Shown here in pieces: positions 24,234 through 33,665 of a DNA stretch of 64,000 nucleotides. A program made the translations under genes and the position numbers. This stretch comes from Erwinia aphidicola (GTDB taxonomy: Bacteria > Pseudomonadota > Gammaproteobacteria > Enterobacterales > Enterobacteriaceae): positions 31,959 through 95,958 of the forward strand of contig NZ_JACXBP010000012.1 in assembly GCF_014773485.1 (NCBI RefSeq), read 5' to 3'. The stretch's first letter is position 1. The number at the start of each line of letters is the position of its first letter. The notes beneath the pieces were generated by a model. It worked only from the letters and a program-made list of their open reading frames with translations, ran no database searches and was not told where the DNA came from.

Positions 24234-25074
24234 GGGAACGCCCCTGCGCCAGCGCGGCGCGATCCAGTACCGGCAGCGGTTTGCCGTGCGTTGACTTATT
24301 CGGGCGGCAGGACCACAGCGTGCGGGTGTAGGGATGCGTCGCGTGCGGCAGCTGTGCAGCGGGCAGCGTATCGAGGATCTCACCCTGATACATCACCATC
24401 ACCCGCTCGCAGTGCTCCGAGACCTGCTGCAGATCGTGGCTGATCAGCAGCAGGCCCATATTGCGCTGCTCGACCAGATTGCGGATCAGCGCCAGCACCT
24501 GATCGCGCATCGCGTGATCGAGCGCGGAGGTCGGTTCATCAGCAATCAGAAACTGCGGCTCGGCGATCAGCGCGATCGCCAGCATCACGCGCTGGCCCAT
24601 GCCGCCGGAAAGCTGATGCGGATAGCGCTTCATCTGCTCGGCAGGCTGCGGCAGCCCCACGGCGGCCAGCATTTCACACACTTTCTCTTTGATCTCAGCG
24701 CGGGAAAAACGGCCATGCAGCCTGAGCGGTTCCGCCACCTGCCAGCCAATGGTGCGCATCGGGTTGAGGGCGTATTTGGGGTCCTGCATCACCATGCCGA
24801 GGCTGCTGCCGCGCAGCTGGCTCCAGCGGCGCTCGTTTAGCGTCAGGCCATTTTCGCCGGCGATGCTGAGCGTGCGCGCCTGCAATTGCAGGGAAGGGGC
24901 CAGCAGCCCCATCAGCGCGCGGGCGGTGAGGGATTTGCCGGAGCCGGATTCGCCGACCAGCGCCACGCGTTCGCGCCCCAGCGTAAAGCTGATGTTTTTC
25001 ACCAGCTCAGCGCCGCTGGCCGCGCTAATTTTCAGGCTTTCAGCCACGATTTGCGCAGAAGAATCAGTTGCCAT
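24226..25074 (-). CDS. ABC transporter ATPase (DppD-like)
   Basis: The 282-residue ATPase powers the importer together with the DppF-like protein. Walker A is GESGSGKSL, the signature is LSGGMGQR, Walker B is FLIADEPTSALD, and the switch region is LLISHD. The C-terminus includes THPYTRTLWSC, typical of oligopeptide ATPases. I prefer the start MATDSSAQIVAES at 25074, which overlaps the permease by 11 bases; another ATG seven codons upstream is possible. Neither has a clear ribosome site, which suggests translational coupling. Confidence 0.93.
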   Translation of the reverse strand: MATDSSAQIVAESLKISAASGAELVKNISFTLGRERVALVGESGSGKSLTARALMGLLAPSLQLQARTLSIAGENGLTLNERRWSQLRGSSLGMVMQDPKYALNPMRTIGWQVAEPLRLHGRFSRAEIKEKVCEMLAAVGLPQPAEQMKRYPHQLSGGMGQRVMLAIALIAEPQFLIADEPTSALDHAMRDQVLALIRNLVEQRNMGLLLISHDLQQVSEHCERVMVMYQGEILDTLPAAQLPHATHPYTRTLWSCRPNKSTHGKPLPVLDRAALAQGRSHD

Positions 25075-25924
25075 TTCGGGTATCCAGTCGGTCACGCAGG
25101 CCGTCGCCTGTCAGATTAAAAGCCAGGCTGGCAAACAGGATGGCGCCACCGGGAACGGCGGCGACCCACCACTGGTCAAAAATCACCTTGCTGCCTTCGG
25201 CCACCATCGAACCCCATTCGGCGGTAGGCGGCTGAATGCCCATGCCGAGGAAGCCCAGTCCGGCAGCCGAAAGGATAATGCCGCCGAGGCTAAGCGCGGC
25301 GCGCACCACGGCAGTGGGCAGGCAGAGCGGCAGGATATGGCCGAACATCAGGCGCAGGCCGTTGATGCCCTGCATCCTTGCGGCGGCCAGATAATCACTG
25401 CGGCGCAGGGCCAGGGTTTCGGCACGCGCCTGGCGGGCGAACGGCGGCCAGCTGGTCAGCGCCAGCGCCAGCGCACCGTTCATCAGGCCGGGGCCCATCA
25501 TCGCCACCAGCGCCAGCGCAATCACCAGATTCGGCAACGAAAGGAAAATATCGGTAATGCGCATCAGCACGCGTTCGCTCCAGCCACCAAGATAGCCAGC
25601 GCTAATGCCGATCAGCATCCCCACCGGAATAGTCAGCACCAGGATGAGCGCGACCAGCAGCAGGGTTGGGCGCGCACCGTAGAGCACGCGCGACAGCAGG
25701 TCGCGGCCAAAGCCATCGGTGCCGAGCCAGTGGCTGGCGGAAGGCGGCATCAGGCGCACCGCCATCTCCTGCGCGTTCGGGTCGAACGGTGCCAGCAGCG
25801 GAGCAAACAGCGCGGCGAAGATCAGCAGGCCAACCAAGCTCAGGCCGACCATGAGCGTAATATTGCGCCGCGTTTTCACTACGCGCGGCTGGACGCTTTC
25901 AGCATCGGGAAGAGAGTGCGTCAT
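25064..25924 (-). CDS. ABC importer permease (DppC-like)
   Basis: This inner-membrane permease of 286 residues begins with a cytoplasmic stretch, a first membrane helix (LMVGLSLVGLLIFAALFAPLL) and the DppC-type phrase HWLGTDGFGRDLLSRVLYGAR. The EAA loop reads YLAAARMQGINGLRLMFGHILP. It pairs with the DppB-like permease to form the channel. Its ATG overlaps the stop of the previous gene (ATGA), a sign of coupled translation. Confidence 0.94.
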   Translation of the reverse strand: MTHSLPDAESVQPRVVKTRRNITLMVGLSLVGLLIFAALFAPLLAPFDPNAQEMAVRLMPPSASHWLGTDGFGRDLLSRVLYGARPTLLLVALILVLTIPVGMLIGISAGYLGGWSERVLMRITDIFLSLPNLVIALALVAMMGPGLMNGALALALTSWPPFARQARAETLALRRSDYLAAARMQGINGLRLMFGHILPLCLPTAVVRAALSLGGIILSAAGLGFLGMGIQPPTAEWGSMVAEGSKVIFDQWWVAAVPGGAILFASLAFNLTGDGLRDRLDTRNGN

Positions 25925-26976
25925 CGGGTTCTCGGGTCGGTCAGGTAAGTGAGTGCATCCGCCAGCGCATTGATGGCAATAAAACAGCCGCCAATCAGCA
26001 GGGTGGAGCCGAGGATAGCCGGGGTATCCGAAGCGAACAGCGCCGTGGTCATATAGCGCCCTACGCCCGGCCAGGCAAACACGGTTTCGGTCAGCACCGA
26101 CCCTTCCAGCAGCGTGGCATAGGAGAGGGCCAGCACGGTGATCAGCGTGCCGCGCACGTTAGGGAAGATATGCAGCAGCAGAATGCGCGTGCGTCCGGCC
26201 CCTTTAGCGCGCGCCAGCGTCACGTACTCTTTGCTGCTCTCTTCCAGCAGCGCGGCGCGCAGCAGGCGGGTAATGGTCGCCATCGACAGCAGGCCAAGCA
26301 CCACCACCGGCAGCCACAGATGCGCAATCGCATTGCGAAACATTTCCGGGTCGCCGGAGAGCCAGCTATCAATCAGTACCAGCCCGGTTTTCGGTTCGAG
26401 GGTGTAGATCCAGATATCGTCCAGCCGCCCCGGCCCGGCTGACCAGTGCAGCACGGCGTAAAACAGCAGCAGTCCGAGCAGGCCGAGCCAGAACACCGGC
26501 ACCGAATAGCCGAGCAGCGAGATCATGCGGGCAATATTGTCCAGCAGGCTGCCCGGTTTCCACGCCGCCAGCAGTGCCAGCAGGATGCCAAACACGGCAC
26601 CAAAAATCATCGCGCAGGTCGCCAGCTCAATGGTGGCGGGGAAGGTGCGCAGCAGATCGCTGGCAACCGGCTGATTGGTGATGCTGGAAACGCCGAGATC
26701 GCCGCGCAGCAGATGTTCCAGATAGTGCCAGAACTGGACCGGCAGCGGCTGATCCAGGCCGAGACTGGCGCGCACCTGGGCGTAGGTTGACTCGCTGGCG
26801 TGATCGCCGGCGATCTGCAGCACCGGGTCAACCGGCGAAAGATGAGACAGGGCAAAGGTAAACACCAGTAGCCCAAGCAGGGTAACCACCAGCGAGAGCA
26901 GGGCGCTGAGCACCCCGCCGCTGCGGCGCAACAACAGCCGGGCGGAAGGCCCGGCTTGTGAGACTGATGACGCCAT
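25921..26976 (-). CDS. ABC importer permease (DppB-like)
   Basis: The 351-residue permease has a first helix (LLSLVVTLLGLLVFTFALS), a long periplasmic segment, then five more helices. The EAA loop is EYVTLARAKGAGRTRILLLHIFPN, as in DppB-type proteins, and the end carries TETVFAWPGVGRY. Start and stop of the preceding binding-protein gene share a base (TAATG). It forms the translocation path with the DppC-like subunit. Confidence 0.94.
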   Translation of the reverse strand: MASSVSQAGPSARLLLRRSGGVLSALLSLVVTLLGLLVFTFALSHLSPVDPVLQIAGDHASESTYAQVRASLGLDQPLPVQFWHYLEHLLRGDLGVSSITNQPVASDLLRTFPATIELATCAMIFGAVFGILLALLAAWKPGSLLDNIARMISLLGYSVPVFWLGLLGLLLFYAVLHWSAGPGRLDDIWIYTLEPKTGLVLIDSWLSGDPEMFRNAIAHLWLPVVVLGLLSMATITRLLRAALLEESSKEYVTLARAKGAGRTRILLLHIFPNVRGTLITVLALSYATLLEGSVLTETVFAWPGVGRYMTTALFASDTPAILGSTLLIGGCFIAINALADALTYLTDPRTR

Positions 26977-28544
26977 TACTTGGTGACCTGGCTGTAATAA
27001 ACCATATCCGGGTTAATACCCTGCACGTACCCTTTCAGGTTATCGCGCAGCGCCACCAGATTCTTTGCCTGCATGCCGATGACATACGGTGAGTGCTGCT
27101 GCACTTCACGCTGCATGTTCTGGTACAGCTCAACGCGTTTCGCCTTATCGGTTTCCGCGGTGGCGGCCAGCGTCTGCTTGCTCAGCTCAGGAATGTGCCA
27201 GTTAGAGCGCCAGGCCAGGGTTTTGCTGCCATCTTCCGGGTTATAGGCAAAGGCGGCAGCGTTGGTGTTTGGATCGAAGTAGTCGGCGCCCCAGGCGTTC
27301 AGCGTGGCTTCATACTGATGCGCTTTCACCCGCGTGGCGACTTCTGAACTGATGCCTGGCTGCACGTCCACTTTGATGCCGCCCTTCGCGAAGCTGGCCT
27401 GCAGTGCCTGGGCGATATCCAGGTACGGCGGCTGGTTGCTGGTCGACAGCTTGAAGCTGACGTTGCTCAGGCCGGCTTTCTTCAGAATGGCTTTGGCCTT
27501 CTCCGGGTCATAGGTAAACGGGTTGTCGTTCAGCGCGCCGAGGAAGCCTTCCGGCAGGAAGGACTGATGCACCGAGAACTGGCCTTTCAGCAGGTCGTTG
27601 GCAATGCCCTTGTAATCGAACAGATAGCGCGAAGCTTCCCACAGCGCCGGGTTTTTCAGGACCGGGTTGGCATCGATATTAAACTGGATGTAATAGAGCG
27701 AGGCCATCGGTACCGCAAGGGTTTTCACGCCCGCTTTGTCTTTCAGCGCGGCCATCTGATCGGCGCCGAGGTTACGGGCAATATCCGCGTCGCCCTGTTC
27801 CAGCAGCAGGCGGCGTGCAGCCGGCTCCGGCACGTTCTTGATCAGCACGTTTTTAAGTTTAGGCGCACCGGCCGGCGAGGTCGGGTTGGCGCTGAACAGC
27901 ACCACTTCATGCGGGATGACTTTACGGATCTGATACGGACCGCTGCCCGCCGAATGCGTGGCCAGCCATTTGTTGCCGAAATCGCCTTTTTGTTCATTGG
28001 CCATCACGGTTTTTTCATCCACGATGGAGGACACCGGCGCGGCCAGCAGGCTTAGTACGTAGGTCGGGCTGACGTCGGCGCTCCAGCTCAGCTGGACGTG
28101 GTTATCATCAATTTTCTTCAGCTGAGCGTCGACGTTATCTTTGGTCCAGCCGAGCTGCGACAGAATAAATGACGGGTCGAGGTTCAGTTTGATCACGCGC
28201 GACAGCGAGAAGATCACATCTTCCGGGCGCAGTGGGTTGCCGGAGGCGAACTTAGCGCCTTCACGCAGGGTAAAGGTCATGCTGCGGTTATCTTTACCCG
28301 GCGTCCAGCTGGTGGCCAGCGTGGGTTTCAGGTCGGTCGGATTTTGCGGGTCGGACTGCACCAGTCGCTGATAGAGGTTAGTAAATGCCTGTACTGAGGT
28401 GAGTTCGAAGCCGTCAGCCGGGTCGAAGCTGCTGGCATCATCAATAGACTGCGCAATAACCAGCGTGTCTTTAGGTGTCGCGGCCGCTGCGGCAAAGGAC
28501 GCCGCCAGGGCCAGAGCGATAACAGAGGGAACTGCAAATTTCAT
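26976..28544 (-). CDS. ABC importer periplasmic binding protein, SBP family 5 (first copy)
   Basis: This 522-residue binding protein heads the importer operon. It has a signal peptide (MKFAVPSVIALALAASFAAA), then ATPKDTLVIAQSIDDASSFDP and KFASGNPLRPEDVIFSLSRV, hallmarks of the peptide/nickel binding family. The start at 28544 follows GGCAAGGAAACGTC; the frame stays open 24 codons further but without similarity. Substrate cannot be read from sequence. The order binding protein-permease-permease-ATPase-ATPase is the classic Dpp layout. Confidence 0.94.
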   Translation of the reverse strand: MKFAVPSVIALALAASFAAAAATPKDTLVIAQSIDDASSFDPADGFELTSVQAFTNLYQRLVQSDPQNPTDLKPTLATSWTPGKDNRSMTFTLREGAKFASGNPLRPEDVIFSLSRVIKLNLDPSFILSQLGWTKDNVDAQLKKIDDNHVQLSWSADVSPTYVLSLLAAPVSSIVDEKTVMANEQKGDFGNKWLATHSAGSGPYQIRKVIPHEVVLFSANPTSPAGAPKLKNVLIKNVPEPAARRLLLEQGDADIARNLGADQMAALKDKAGVKTLAVPMASLYYIQFNIDANPVLKNPALWEASRYLFDYKGIANDLLKGQFSVHQSFLPEGFLGALNDNPFTYDPEKAKAILKKAGLSNVSFKLSTSNQPPYLDIAQALQASFAKGGIKVDVQPGISSEVATRVKAHQYEATLNAWGADYFDPNTNAAAFAYNPEDGSKTLAWRSNWHIPELSKQTLAATAETDKAKRVELYQNMQREVQQHSPYVIGMQAKNLVALRDNLKGYVQGINPDMVYYSQVTK

Positions 28545-28673
28545 GACGTTTCCTTGCCTTACGTTTTTTCGCGAGTGTAAGTGAACAACCGATAAGAACA
28601 ATAGTAGATTATTCACTATCGTTATGCGTGAAAGTTATAAGGATGATGAAACGGTTATAAAACTGAACAATGC

Positions 28674-29330
28674 CTAACGACCGAGCGTGGCCCAAATCCA
28701 GGGCGCGACGCCGAGCAGGTTATTCAGCATATGCAGGAAAATCGGCAGCTTCAGGCCAGAGGAGACCAGGCGGGCGGCGCACAGCAGCAGGGATAGTGCA
28801 ATCAAGGCAATCACCGTTTGCAGATGGGCGTACTGGGTATGCATCGCCGCAAAGATAATGGACGTCAGCAGGGCGCAGGCCAGGCGCTGGCGCGGAGCCC
28901 ACAGCAGGAAGCCCTGCAGAATAAAACCGCGAAACAGGATCTCCTCAAACACCGGGGCCAGTAAAACCACCGCCAGGGTGAACCACAGCATGCTCAGATT
29001 ACCCTGGCTTAACTGGCTGGCGGTCCAGCTCTCCTGCTGCATATACAGCGACTGGCTGGCAATAAGAGCCAGCAGCAGCACGGCGAACAGCAGCACTTGG
29101 CGCGGCTGAAGTCTGCCGTGCGGGATGTCATGGTAATGGCGGTTATACCAGCGATAAACCGGCACCAGTACGGCAAACTCCAACAGGCACAGCACCGGCA
29201 TCAGTAGCCCGCGGCTTTTCAGCGCCTGCAGATTGGGGAAGTGAGCGACCAGCAAAGTAATCGCATACCAGAGAATAAACACCCCGGCACACAGCAGGGT
29301 GTGAGTGACTCTGTCGGTCGATGATGTCAT
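28674..29330 (-). CDS. CPBP-family intramembrane metalloprotease
   Basis: The 218-residue membrane protein has about six helices. It shows the CPBP (CAAX protease and bacteriocin-processing) motifs: FEEILFRGFILQG gives Glu129, Glu130 and Arg134, AAMHTQYAH gives His164, and IFLHMLNNLLG gives His200. These residues form the glutamate/histidine active site of the family. Bacterial members process or confer immunity to peptides; the substrate here is unknown. It stands alone, read away from the GGDEF-EAL gene. Confidence 0.87.
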   Translation of the reverse strand: MTSSTDRVTHTLLCAGVFILWYAITLLVAHFPNLQALKSRGLLMPVLCLLEFAVLVPVYRWYNRHYHDIPHGRLQPRQVLLFAVLLLALIASQSLYMQQESWTASQLSQGNLSMLWFTLAVVLLAPVFEEILFRGFILQGFLLWAPRQRLACALLTSIIFAAMHTQYAHLQTVIALIALSLLLCAARLVSSGLKLPIFLHMLNNLLGVAPWIWATLGR

Positions 29331-29561
29331 GAGGGACCTGCTACTGGCACGGATCCCACCATGTTAACAAGCGACTTTTAGGCTGTCGAGCCGCGTGATT
29401 ATTCACCATTGCATAAAATTTTCTCAATTGTTCAGTGTTACTGCCGATATCCGTTATTGGAACTTTTTGGGAAACAGGCACTGACGTCACACTGACAGCG
29501 CCCCAGCAGTAACAAACGGACAGGGAAGCGTTCGTAAGCCGTATTATTAAGGGGCATGACT

Positions 29562-32147
29562 ATGAATCATCCACCGGTACTGACGGGGGAATTAGCGGAT
29601 GGGCAAAAAGCGGCATCGGCAACGCGGCGCACTCTGATGGCGCTGGCGCTGCTGCTGAGCAGTGCGCTGTTTTTAGCCATGCTGATGGTTGTTGGCGTGG
29701 CGTGGCAGCAAAATCAGGAATCGGTCGATCAGGAAGGAGCGCTGCTGCGTGATGCCTGGCAGCAGCAGCGCCAGTCGCTGGAAACTCACCTGCGCGACTA
29801 CGCTTTCTGGCAGGAAGCCTGGCTGCATATGTACCTGACGATTGATCCTGACTGGGCGTGGAACCAGCAGAACCTTGGCCCCGGCCTGTTTCGCGAACAT
29901 CAGTATGATGGCGTCTTCGTTATCGACGTGGACGATCGCACACGCTATGCCGTAGTGGATGGCCAGCTCTCCACATTTACGCAGGAACAGTGGCTGGGAA
30001 CCCAGGCGCAGCCGCTGGTGGAGCAGGCGCGCTTGCAGCAGCGCCACCAGCATGTCATCAGCGAAAGTATCATGATTGGCGATACGCCGGCGCTGGTGGC
30101 CGCCGCACCGATCACCCGTGGCAAAATGCCGCATGAGGCCACGCTCTCCGCCACGCCTTCCGTCATGGTGTTTGTTTACCTGTTTACGCCCGATAAGCTA
30201 ACAGCATTCGGCCATGCGGTTGGGGTCGATAATGCCCGCGTGCCGCAGGATCAGCAGGATCGCTACACCACGCCATTTATCAGCCAGGAGGCTAAAACCG
30301 GACCGGCACTGGTTCTGCGCTGGGATCCCAGCCAGCCGGGGCGCAAGCTCCTGATGTATTTGCTGCCGCTGCTCGCCTTTGTTGCGCTGATCCTCGGCGT
30401 GGTAACGCGCCGGGTGATCAATAATGCGATGGATAATGCCCTGCTATCGGATACGCGTTTCCTGCAGTTGATGTACAGCCAGCGTGAACTGGCCGCCAGC
30501 GAGGCGCGCTTCCGTGACGTGGCGGAAGCGGCCTCAGACTGGATTTGGGAAACCGATGCCGCCGGGCGTCTGACCTATCTGTCAAAGCGCTTCACCGTGG
30601 TCACCGGGTTTGGTCTGCTAACCTCCATCGGGCGGCAGCTGGATGAGATCCTCCAGCACGCAGAGCTGCCGGTCAGTACGTGGGTGAAGCAGCAGCAGGC
30701 TGGCGGCGCGCGCAGCCAGTTACGCTGCTATCTGCATTCTCAGCATCGCGGGCGACGTATCTGTAGTCTGGTCGCGAAGCCGATCATGCTGCACGGCAAG
30801 CTGCTGGGCTATCGCGGCACGGTGTCCGATATCACTCTGGAAGTGGAAGCGCAGGCGCGGGTTCACTATCTCTCGCAGCATGATGTGTTAACCGGCTTAC
30901 CGAATCGGCTTTTTATGCAGGAGTTTCTGCAGGAGCAGCTGCAGGCGTTGCCGGGGCTGGACTATCCGCTGGTGATGATCAGCCTCGACCTTGACCATTT
31001 CAAACCGATCAATGATACCTGGGGACACGCGGCGGGCGACAGCGTGCTGGTGGAGGTGGCCCGCCGTCTGCGCAGCTGCATGAGTGCGGGGGATCTGGTT
31101 GCACGGCTTGGCGGCGATGAGTTTATTCTGGCAACCACCGGGCTGCTGACCCGGGCCGAAATTGAGAGCTGCTGCCAGCGCCTGCTCGACTGCCTGCACC
31201 AGCCGTTCCACGTTGATTCGCAGGAGCTGTATATCGGCACCAGCCTCGGCATCGCCATGGCGCCGGACGATGCCATGCAGCCGGATGAACTCCTGCGGCT
31301 GGCGGATATCGCGCTCTATCAGTCGAAACAGCAGGGGCGTAACCGCTGGGTATTTTATACCGGCGATATGTCGCAGCACCTGGCGCAGCGCAGTGAAATG
31401 GAGCGCAATCTGCGCCGGGGCATTGGTGGGGATGAACTGCGCCTGCACTATCAGCCGCGCTATCATCTGCAAAGCGGGCGGCTGGAAGGGGCCGAGGCGC
31501 TGGTGCGCTGGCAGCATCAGCCCGGGCAGCTCATCCTGCCGGACAGCTTTATACCTCTGGCAGAAGAGACCGGGCTGATTATGGATATCAGTGACTGGGT
31601 GCTGAATCGCGCCTGTCGGGACGCCGCCAGCTGGCCCGGCGAGCTGTGCGTCTCTGTGAACATCTCACCAAAAGAGTTGCGCAACGGCAGCCTGCCGCTG
31701 CGCGTCGCGGCGGCGCTTGAGCAGAGCGGCTTAGCGGCAGCGCGGCTGGAGCTGGAAATTACTGAAAATATCACCATGGAGCACCCGGAAAGCGCGCTGG
31801 AGATCATGCACCAGCTGAAACGGCTGGGGGTAAAAATTGCCGTGGATGATTTCGGCGCGGGCTTCGCATCGCTCGGCTATCTGAAAAAATTCCCGTTTGA
31901 CGCCATGAAAATGGACCGTTCGTATCTTGATGGCTACCCGCATTCGCGCCAGGCGCAGTCGATAGTCGAGGGAATTATTGGCCTGGGGCGCGCATTTTCA
32001 CTGATTGTGACGGCGGAAGGTATTGAAACGGAAGAGCAGCTGGCGCAGCTCAGGCTGATTGACTGTCAGCAGGGGCAGGGATATTTACTGGGTAAGCCGA
32101 TGGCGCTGGAAGCATTGCGTGGATTGATGGATAAAACCGTCAGCTGA
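29562..32147 (+). CDS. Membrane-bound PAS-GGDEF-EAL cyclic-di-GMP protein
   Basis: This 861-residue protein has two membrane helices (about residues 28-50 and 265-285) enclosing a periplasmic sensor region that resembles CHASE4 domains. A PAS domain (EAASDWIWETDAAGRLTYLSK), a GGDEF domain and an EAL domain follow. The cyclase site RLGGDEFIL (about residue 516) is intact. So are the phosphodiesterase motifs AEALVRW (about residue 645), ELEITENI, VDDFGAGFASLGYLKK and AEGIETEEQL, so both activities are possible. The start at 29562 has AAGGGG seven bases before it; ATG 29556 is too close to that site. Confidence 0.93.
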   Translation: MNHPPVLTGELADGQKAASATRRTLMALALLLSSALFLAMLMVVGVAWQQNQESVDQEGALLRDAWQQQRQSLETHLRDYAFWQEAWLHMYLTIDPDWAWNQQNLGPGLFREHQYDGVFVIDVDDRTRYAVVDGQLSTFTQEQWLGTQAQPLVEQARLQQRHQHVISESIMIGDTPALVAAAPITRGKMPHEATLSATPSVMVFVYLFTPDKLTAFGHAVGVDNARVPQDQQDRYTTPFISQEAKTGPALVLRWDPSQPGRKLLMYLLPLLAFVALILGVVTRRVINNAMDNALLSDTRFLQLMYSQRELAASEARFRDVAEAASDWIWETDAAGRLTYLSKRFTVVTGFGLLTSIGRQLDEILQHAELPVSTWVKQQQAGGARSQLRCYLHSQHRGRRICSLVAKPIMLHGKLLGYRGTVSDITLEVEAQARVHYLSQHDVLTGLPNRLFMQEFLQEQLQALPGLDYPLVMISLDLDHFKPINDTWGHAAGDSVLVEVARRLRSCMSAGDLVARLGGDEFILATTGLLTRAEIESCCQRLLDCLHQPFHVDSQELYIGTSLGIAMAPDDAMQPDELLRLADIALYQSKQQGRNRWVFYTGDMSQHLAQRSEMERNLRRGIGGDELRLHYQPRYHLQSGRLEGAEALVRWQHQPGQLILPDSFIPLAEETGLIMDISDWVLNRACRDAASWPGELCVSVNISPKELRNGSLPLRVAAALEQSGLAAARLELEITENITMEHPESALEIMHQLKRLGVKIAVDDFGAGFASLGYLKKFPFDAMKMDRSYLDGYPHSRQAQSIVEGIIGLGRAFSLIVTAEGIETEEQLAQLRLIDCQQGQGYLLGKPMALEALRGLMDKTVS

Positions 32148-32179
32148 CACGCGCCTCTGCGTCAGGGCAGAGGCGCGTG
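32148..32179. terminator. Strong hairpin terminator after the GGDEF-EAL gene
   Basis: CACGCGCCTCTGC, loop GTCAGG, GCAGAGGCGCGTG is a perfect 13-bp stem that starts immediately after the stop codon, followed by AGGTTT. It also lies just past the end of the 21-codon gene on the other strand. Confidence 0.7.
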
Positions 32180-32183
32180 AGGT

Positions 32184-32249
32184 TTAGCGGACGCGTACCG
32201 CAACCAGCGTCATGATGACGGCAAAAGTGACAAAGATAGCCAGTTCCAT
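32184..32249 (-). CDS. 21-residue predicted membrane microprotein
   Basis: A short frame reads MELAIFVTFAVIMTLVAVRV followed by Arg and stop. Nearly all of it is one hydrophobic helix with a positively charged C-terminal end, as in known enterobacterial single-helix microproteins. The ribosome site AGAGGAGAATCTT is strong, and a GC-rich hairpin (32148-32179) follows the stop and could end the transcript. It lies between the GGDEF-EAL gene and the inhibitor lipoprotein. I do not recognise it as a named microprotein; translation is inferred. Confidence 0.6.
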   Translation of the reverse strand: MELAIFVTFAVIMTLVAVRVR

Positions 32250-32437
32250 AAGATTCTCCTCTGTGGGATTAGTCCTAAAATTATAATGTAAGGCTGGCTA
32301 AATTATGAACGATTCGTGCGCAATATCACGGTATCACCTGGCAGCTTTATGCCACCACGCACTGCTCATTTGCGTCGCAATCTGTTAATCTTTAAGCAGA
32401 AATGCCGGTTATCTAAGCAAAAAGAGGAGCAGAAACA

Positions 32438-32737
32438 GTGAAATTTTATGGAAAAGTTGCCGTGATAGCAGCGCTGGTTGCGCTGTCGGGATGCCAGTCC
32501 GCTGGGCATAAAAGCGCAGATGCAGGTGCGCCTGTAGACCCGGAGATGGATCGCTGTGGTGCATCGCAGTATCAGCAGTATGTCGGTAAACCGCTGTCGG
32601 CCATTGAGTCGCTGCGTTTTGAAAATGCGGTGCGCGCCATTCCGTATAATTCAGCGGTGACGATGGACTTTAACCTGAACCGTATCAATTTTATGGGCGA
32701 TAAAAACGGGACTATCAGCCGCGTTTACTGCGGTTAA
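32438..32737 (+). CDS. I78-family peptidase inhibitor lipoprotein
   Basis: The 99-residue protein is a predicted lipoprotein: signal MKFYGKVAVIAALVALSGC with lipidation at Cys19. The mature part contains MDRCGASQYQQYVGKPLSAIE, AIPYNSAVTMDFNLNRINF and ISRVYCG, the pattern of peptidase inhibitor I78 proteins. Those inhibit serine peptidases and in enterobacteria are small envelope proteins. AAAGAGGAGCAG precedes the start. It is a single-gene unit. Confidence 0.85.
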   Translation: MKFYGKVAVIAALVALSGCQSAGHKSADAGAPVDPEMDRCGASQYQQYVGKPLSAIESLRFENAVRAIPYNSAVTMDFNLNRINFMGDKNGTISRVYCG

Positions 32738-32793
32738 TTCTTCGCTCCGGGCTGGCCGCCGCGCGCGTCAGCCCTGTTAGCCTGCACCCCGAC

Positions 32794-33327
32794 TCAGTAG
32801 TGCCACTTCCTTACCCACCATAAGCGCAGCCAGATGCCCGCCGAGCTGGTCCAGCCGCTGGTGGTGCTTACTACCTGGCCTTTCGCCACGAGGATCAGGG
32901 TAGGCGTACTGCTGACCTGCCAGTGCGTTGCCAGCACGCCGCTGCTGTCGTTCACCACCGGCAGCGTCAGATGATGCCCATTGAGATAGCGCACGATGCT
33001 GATGTCATTGCCGGAGCGGCTGGCGACGGTCAGCACATTGGTGCGTTTGCCGTTTAGCCACATCATCATCGGGACGGTGTCATGACAGGCGCTGCAGCCG
33101 GTGCTCCAGAACCACACCAGCAGAGGTTTCTTCTCGCTTAGCTCGCCAGGCGTCAGGTCGCGGCCGTCAACGGTGTGCAGCAGCTGCTGAGCAAAATCCG
33201 CTGGTAGCTCGGGCGCCCGTAAAACATCAATCAGGCGGATGAGCAGGATCAACATCAGTACCGGCAGCAGTATAAACAGGCTGAACTTCTTAAATTTATT
33301 GATCAATTTGCTGTGCCAGTTACTCAT
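32794..33327 (-). CDS. ScsD-like membrane-anchored thioredoxin
   Basis: The 177-residue protein has one N-terminal membrane helix (FSLFILLPVLMLILLIRLI) and a periplasmic thioredoxin fold. The redox pair Cys78 and Cys81 lies in WSTGCSACHD, and the cis-proline loop reads QVSSTPTLILV. It resembles ScsD of the suppressor-of-copper-sensitivity group. The other scs genes are absent here. The ATG at 33327 is chosen because GGAG lies seven bases upstream; six codons earlier another ATG exists. Confidence 0.85.
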   Translation of the reverse strand: MSNWHSKLINKFKKFSLFILLPVLMLILLIRLIDVLRAPELPADFAQQLLHTVDGRDLTPGELSEKKPLLVWFWSTGCSACHDTVPMMMWLNGKRTNVLTVASRSGNDISIVRYLNGHHLTLPVVNDSSGVLATHWQVSSTPTLILVAKGQVVSTTSGWTSSAGIWLRLWWVRKWHY

Positions 33328-33419
33328 TGCCGTCTCCGCCTGCATCCGGCGCTTATCTTAACGGGGCGAGAGTGAATGGCAATCGTCTGGCATGTAAACA
33401 TACGTATAGGGCAAAAAAA

Positions 33420-33665
33420 CTACTCATGGCCTTCCAGTATTTTTGCCAGCAGGTTGCGGTAACCCTGCAAAACGGACTCGTCGGCTTCCCTCTCCAGGCG
33501 CGCAATCACATTCGCTATGATGGCTTTATTACTGGGCGATTTTCCGGACTGCATCAGTTCCATCATGATCACTTCCAGCAACTCACTCTCTTTTGGCGCA
33601 TGAAACGATGGGCTGTTGAAGTAGTCAGTGATGGCGCGCCCGGCGCCGTGTAGCTGATGACTCAT
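33420..33665 (-). CDS. YcgZ/AriR-type connector protein
   Basis: The 81-residue protein reads GAGRAITDYFNSPSFHAPK, then ELLEVIMMELMQSGKSPSNKAIIANVIARLE. E. coli YcgZ has the same order: AITRYFAKANL, then EIVTEILKDGRNLSRKSLCAKLLCRLE. YcgZ-group proteins modulate the Rcs phosphorelay and biofilm genes. A perfect ribosome site (GGAGGTTTACC) precedes the ATG. It is the second such gene in the window, after 19154-19384. Function is inferred from the family. Confidence 0.78.
   Translation of the reverse strand: MSHQLHGAGRAITDYFNSPSFHAPKESELLEVIMMELMQSGKSPSNKAIIANVIARLEREADESVLQGYRNLLAKILEGHE

Noticed and set aside
28327..28540. Possible frameshift or second small gene at the start of the binding-protein gene
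   Set aside because: The 522-residue binding protein reads through without a break from its signal peptide; the other frame is a shadow.
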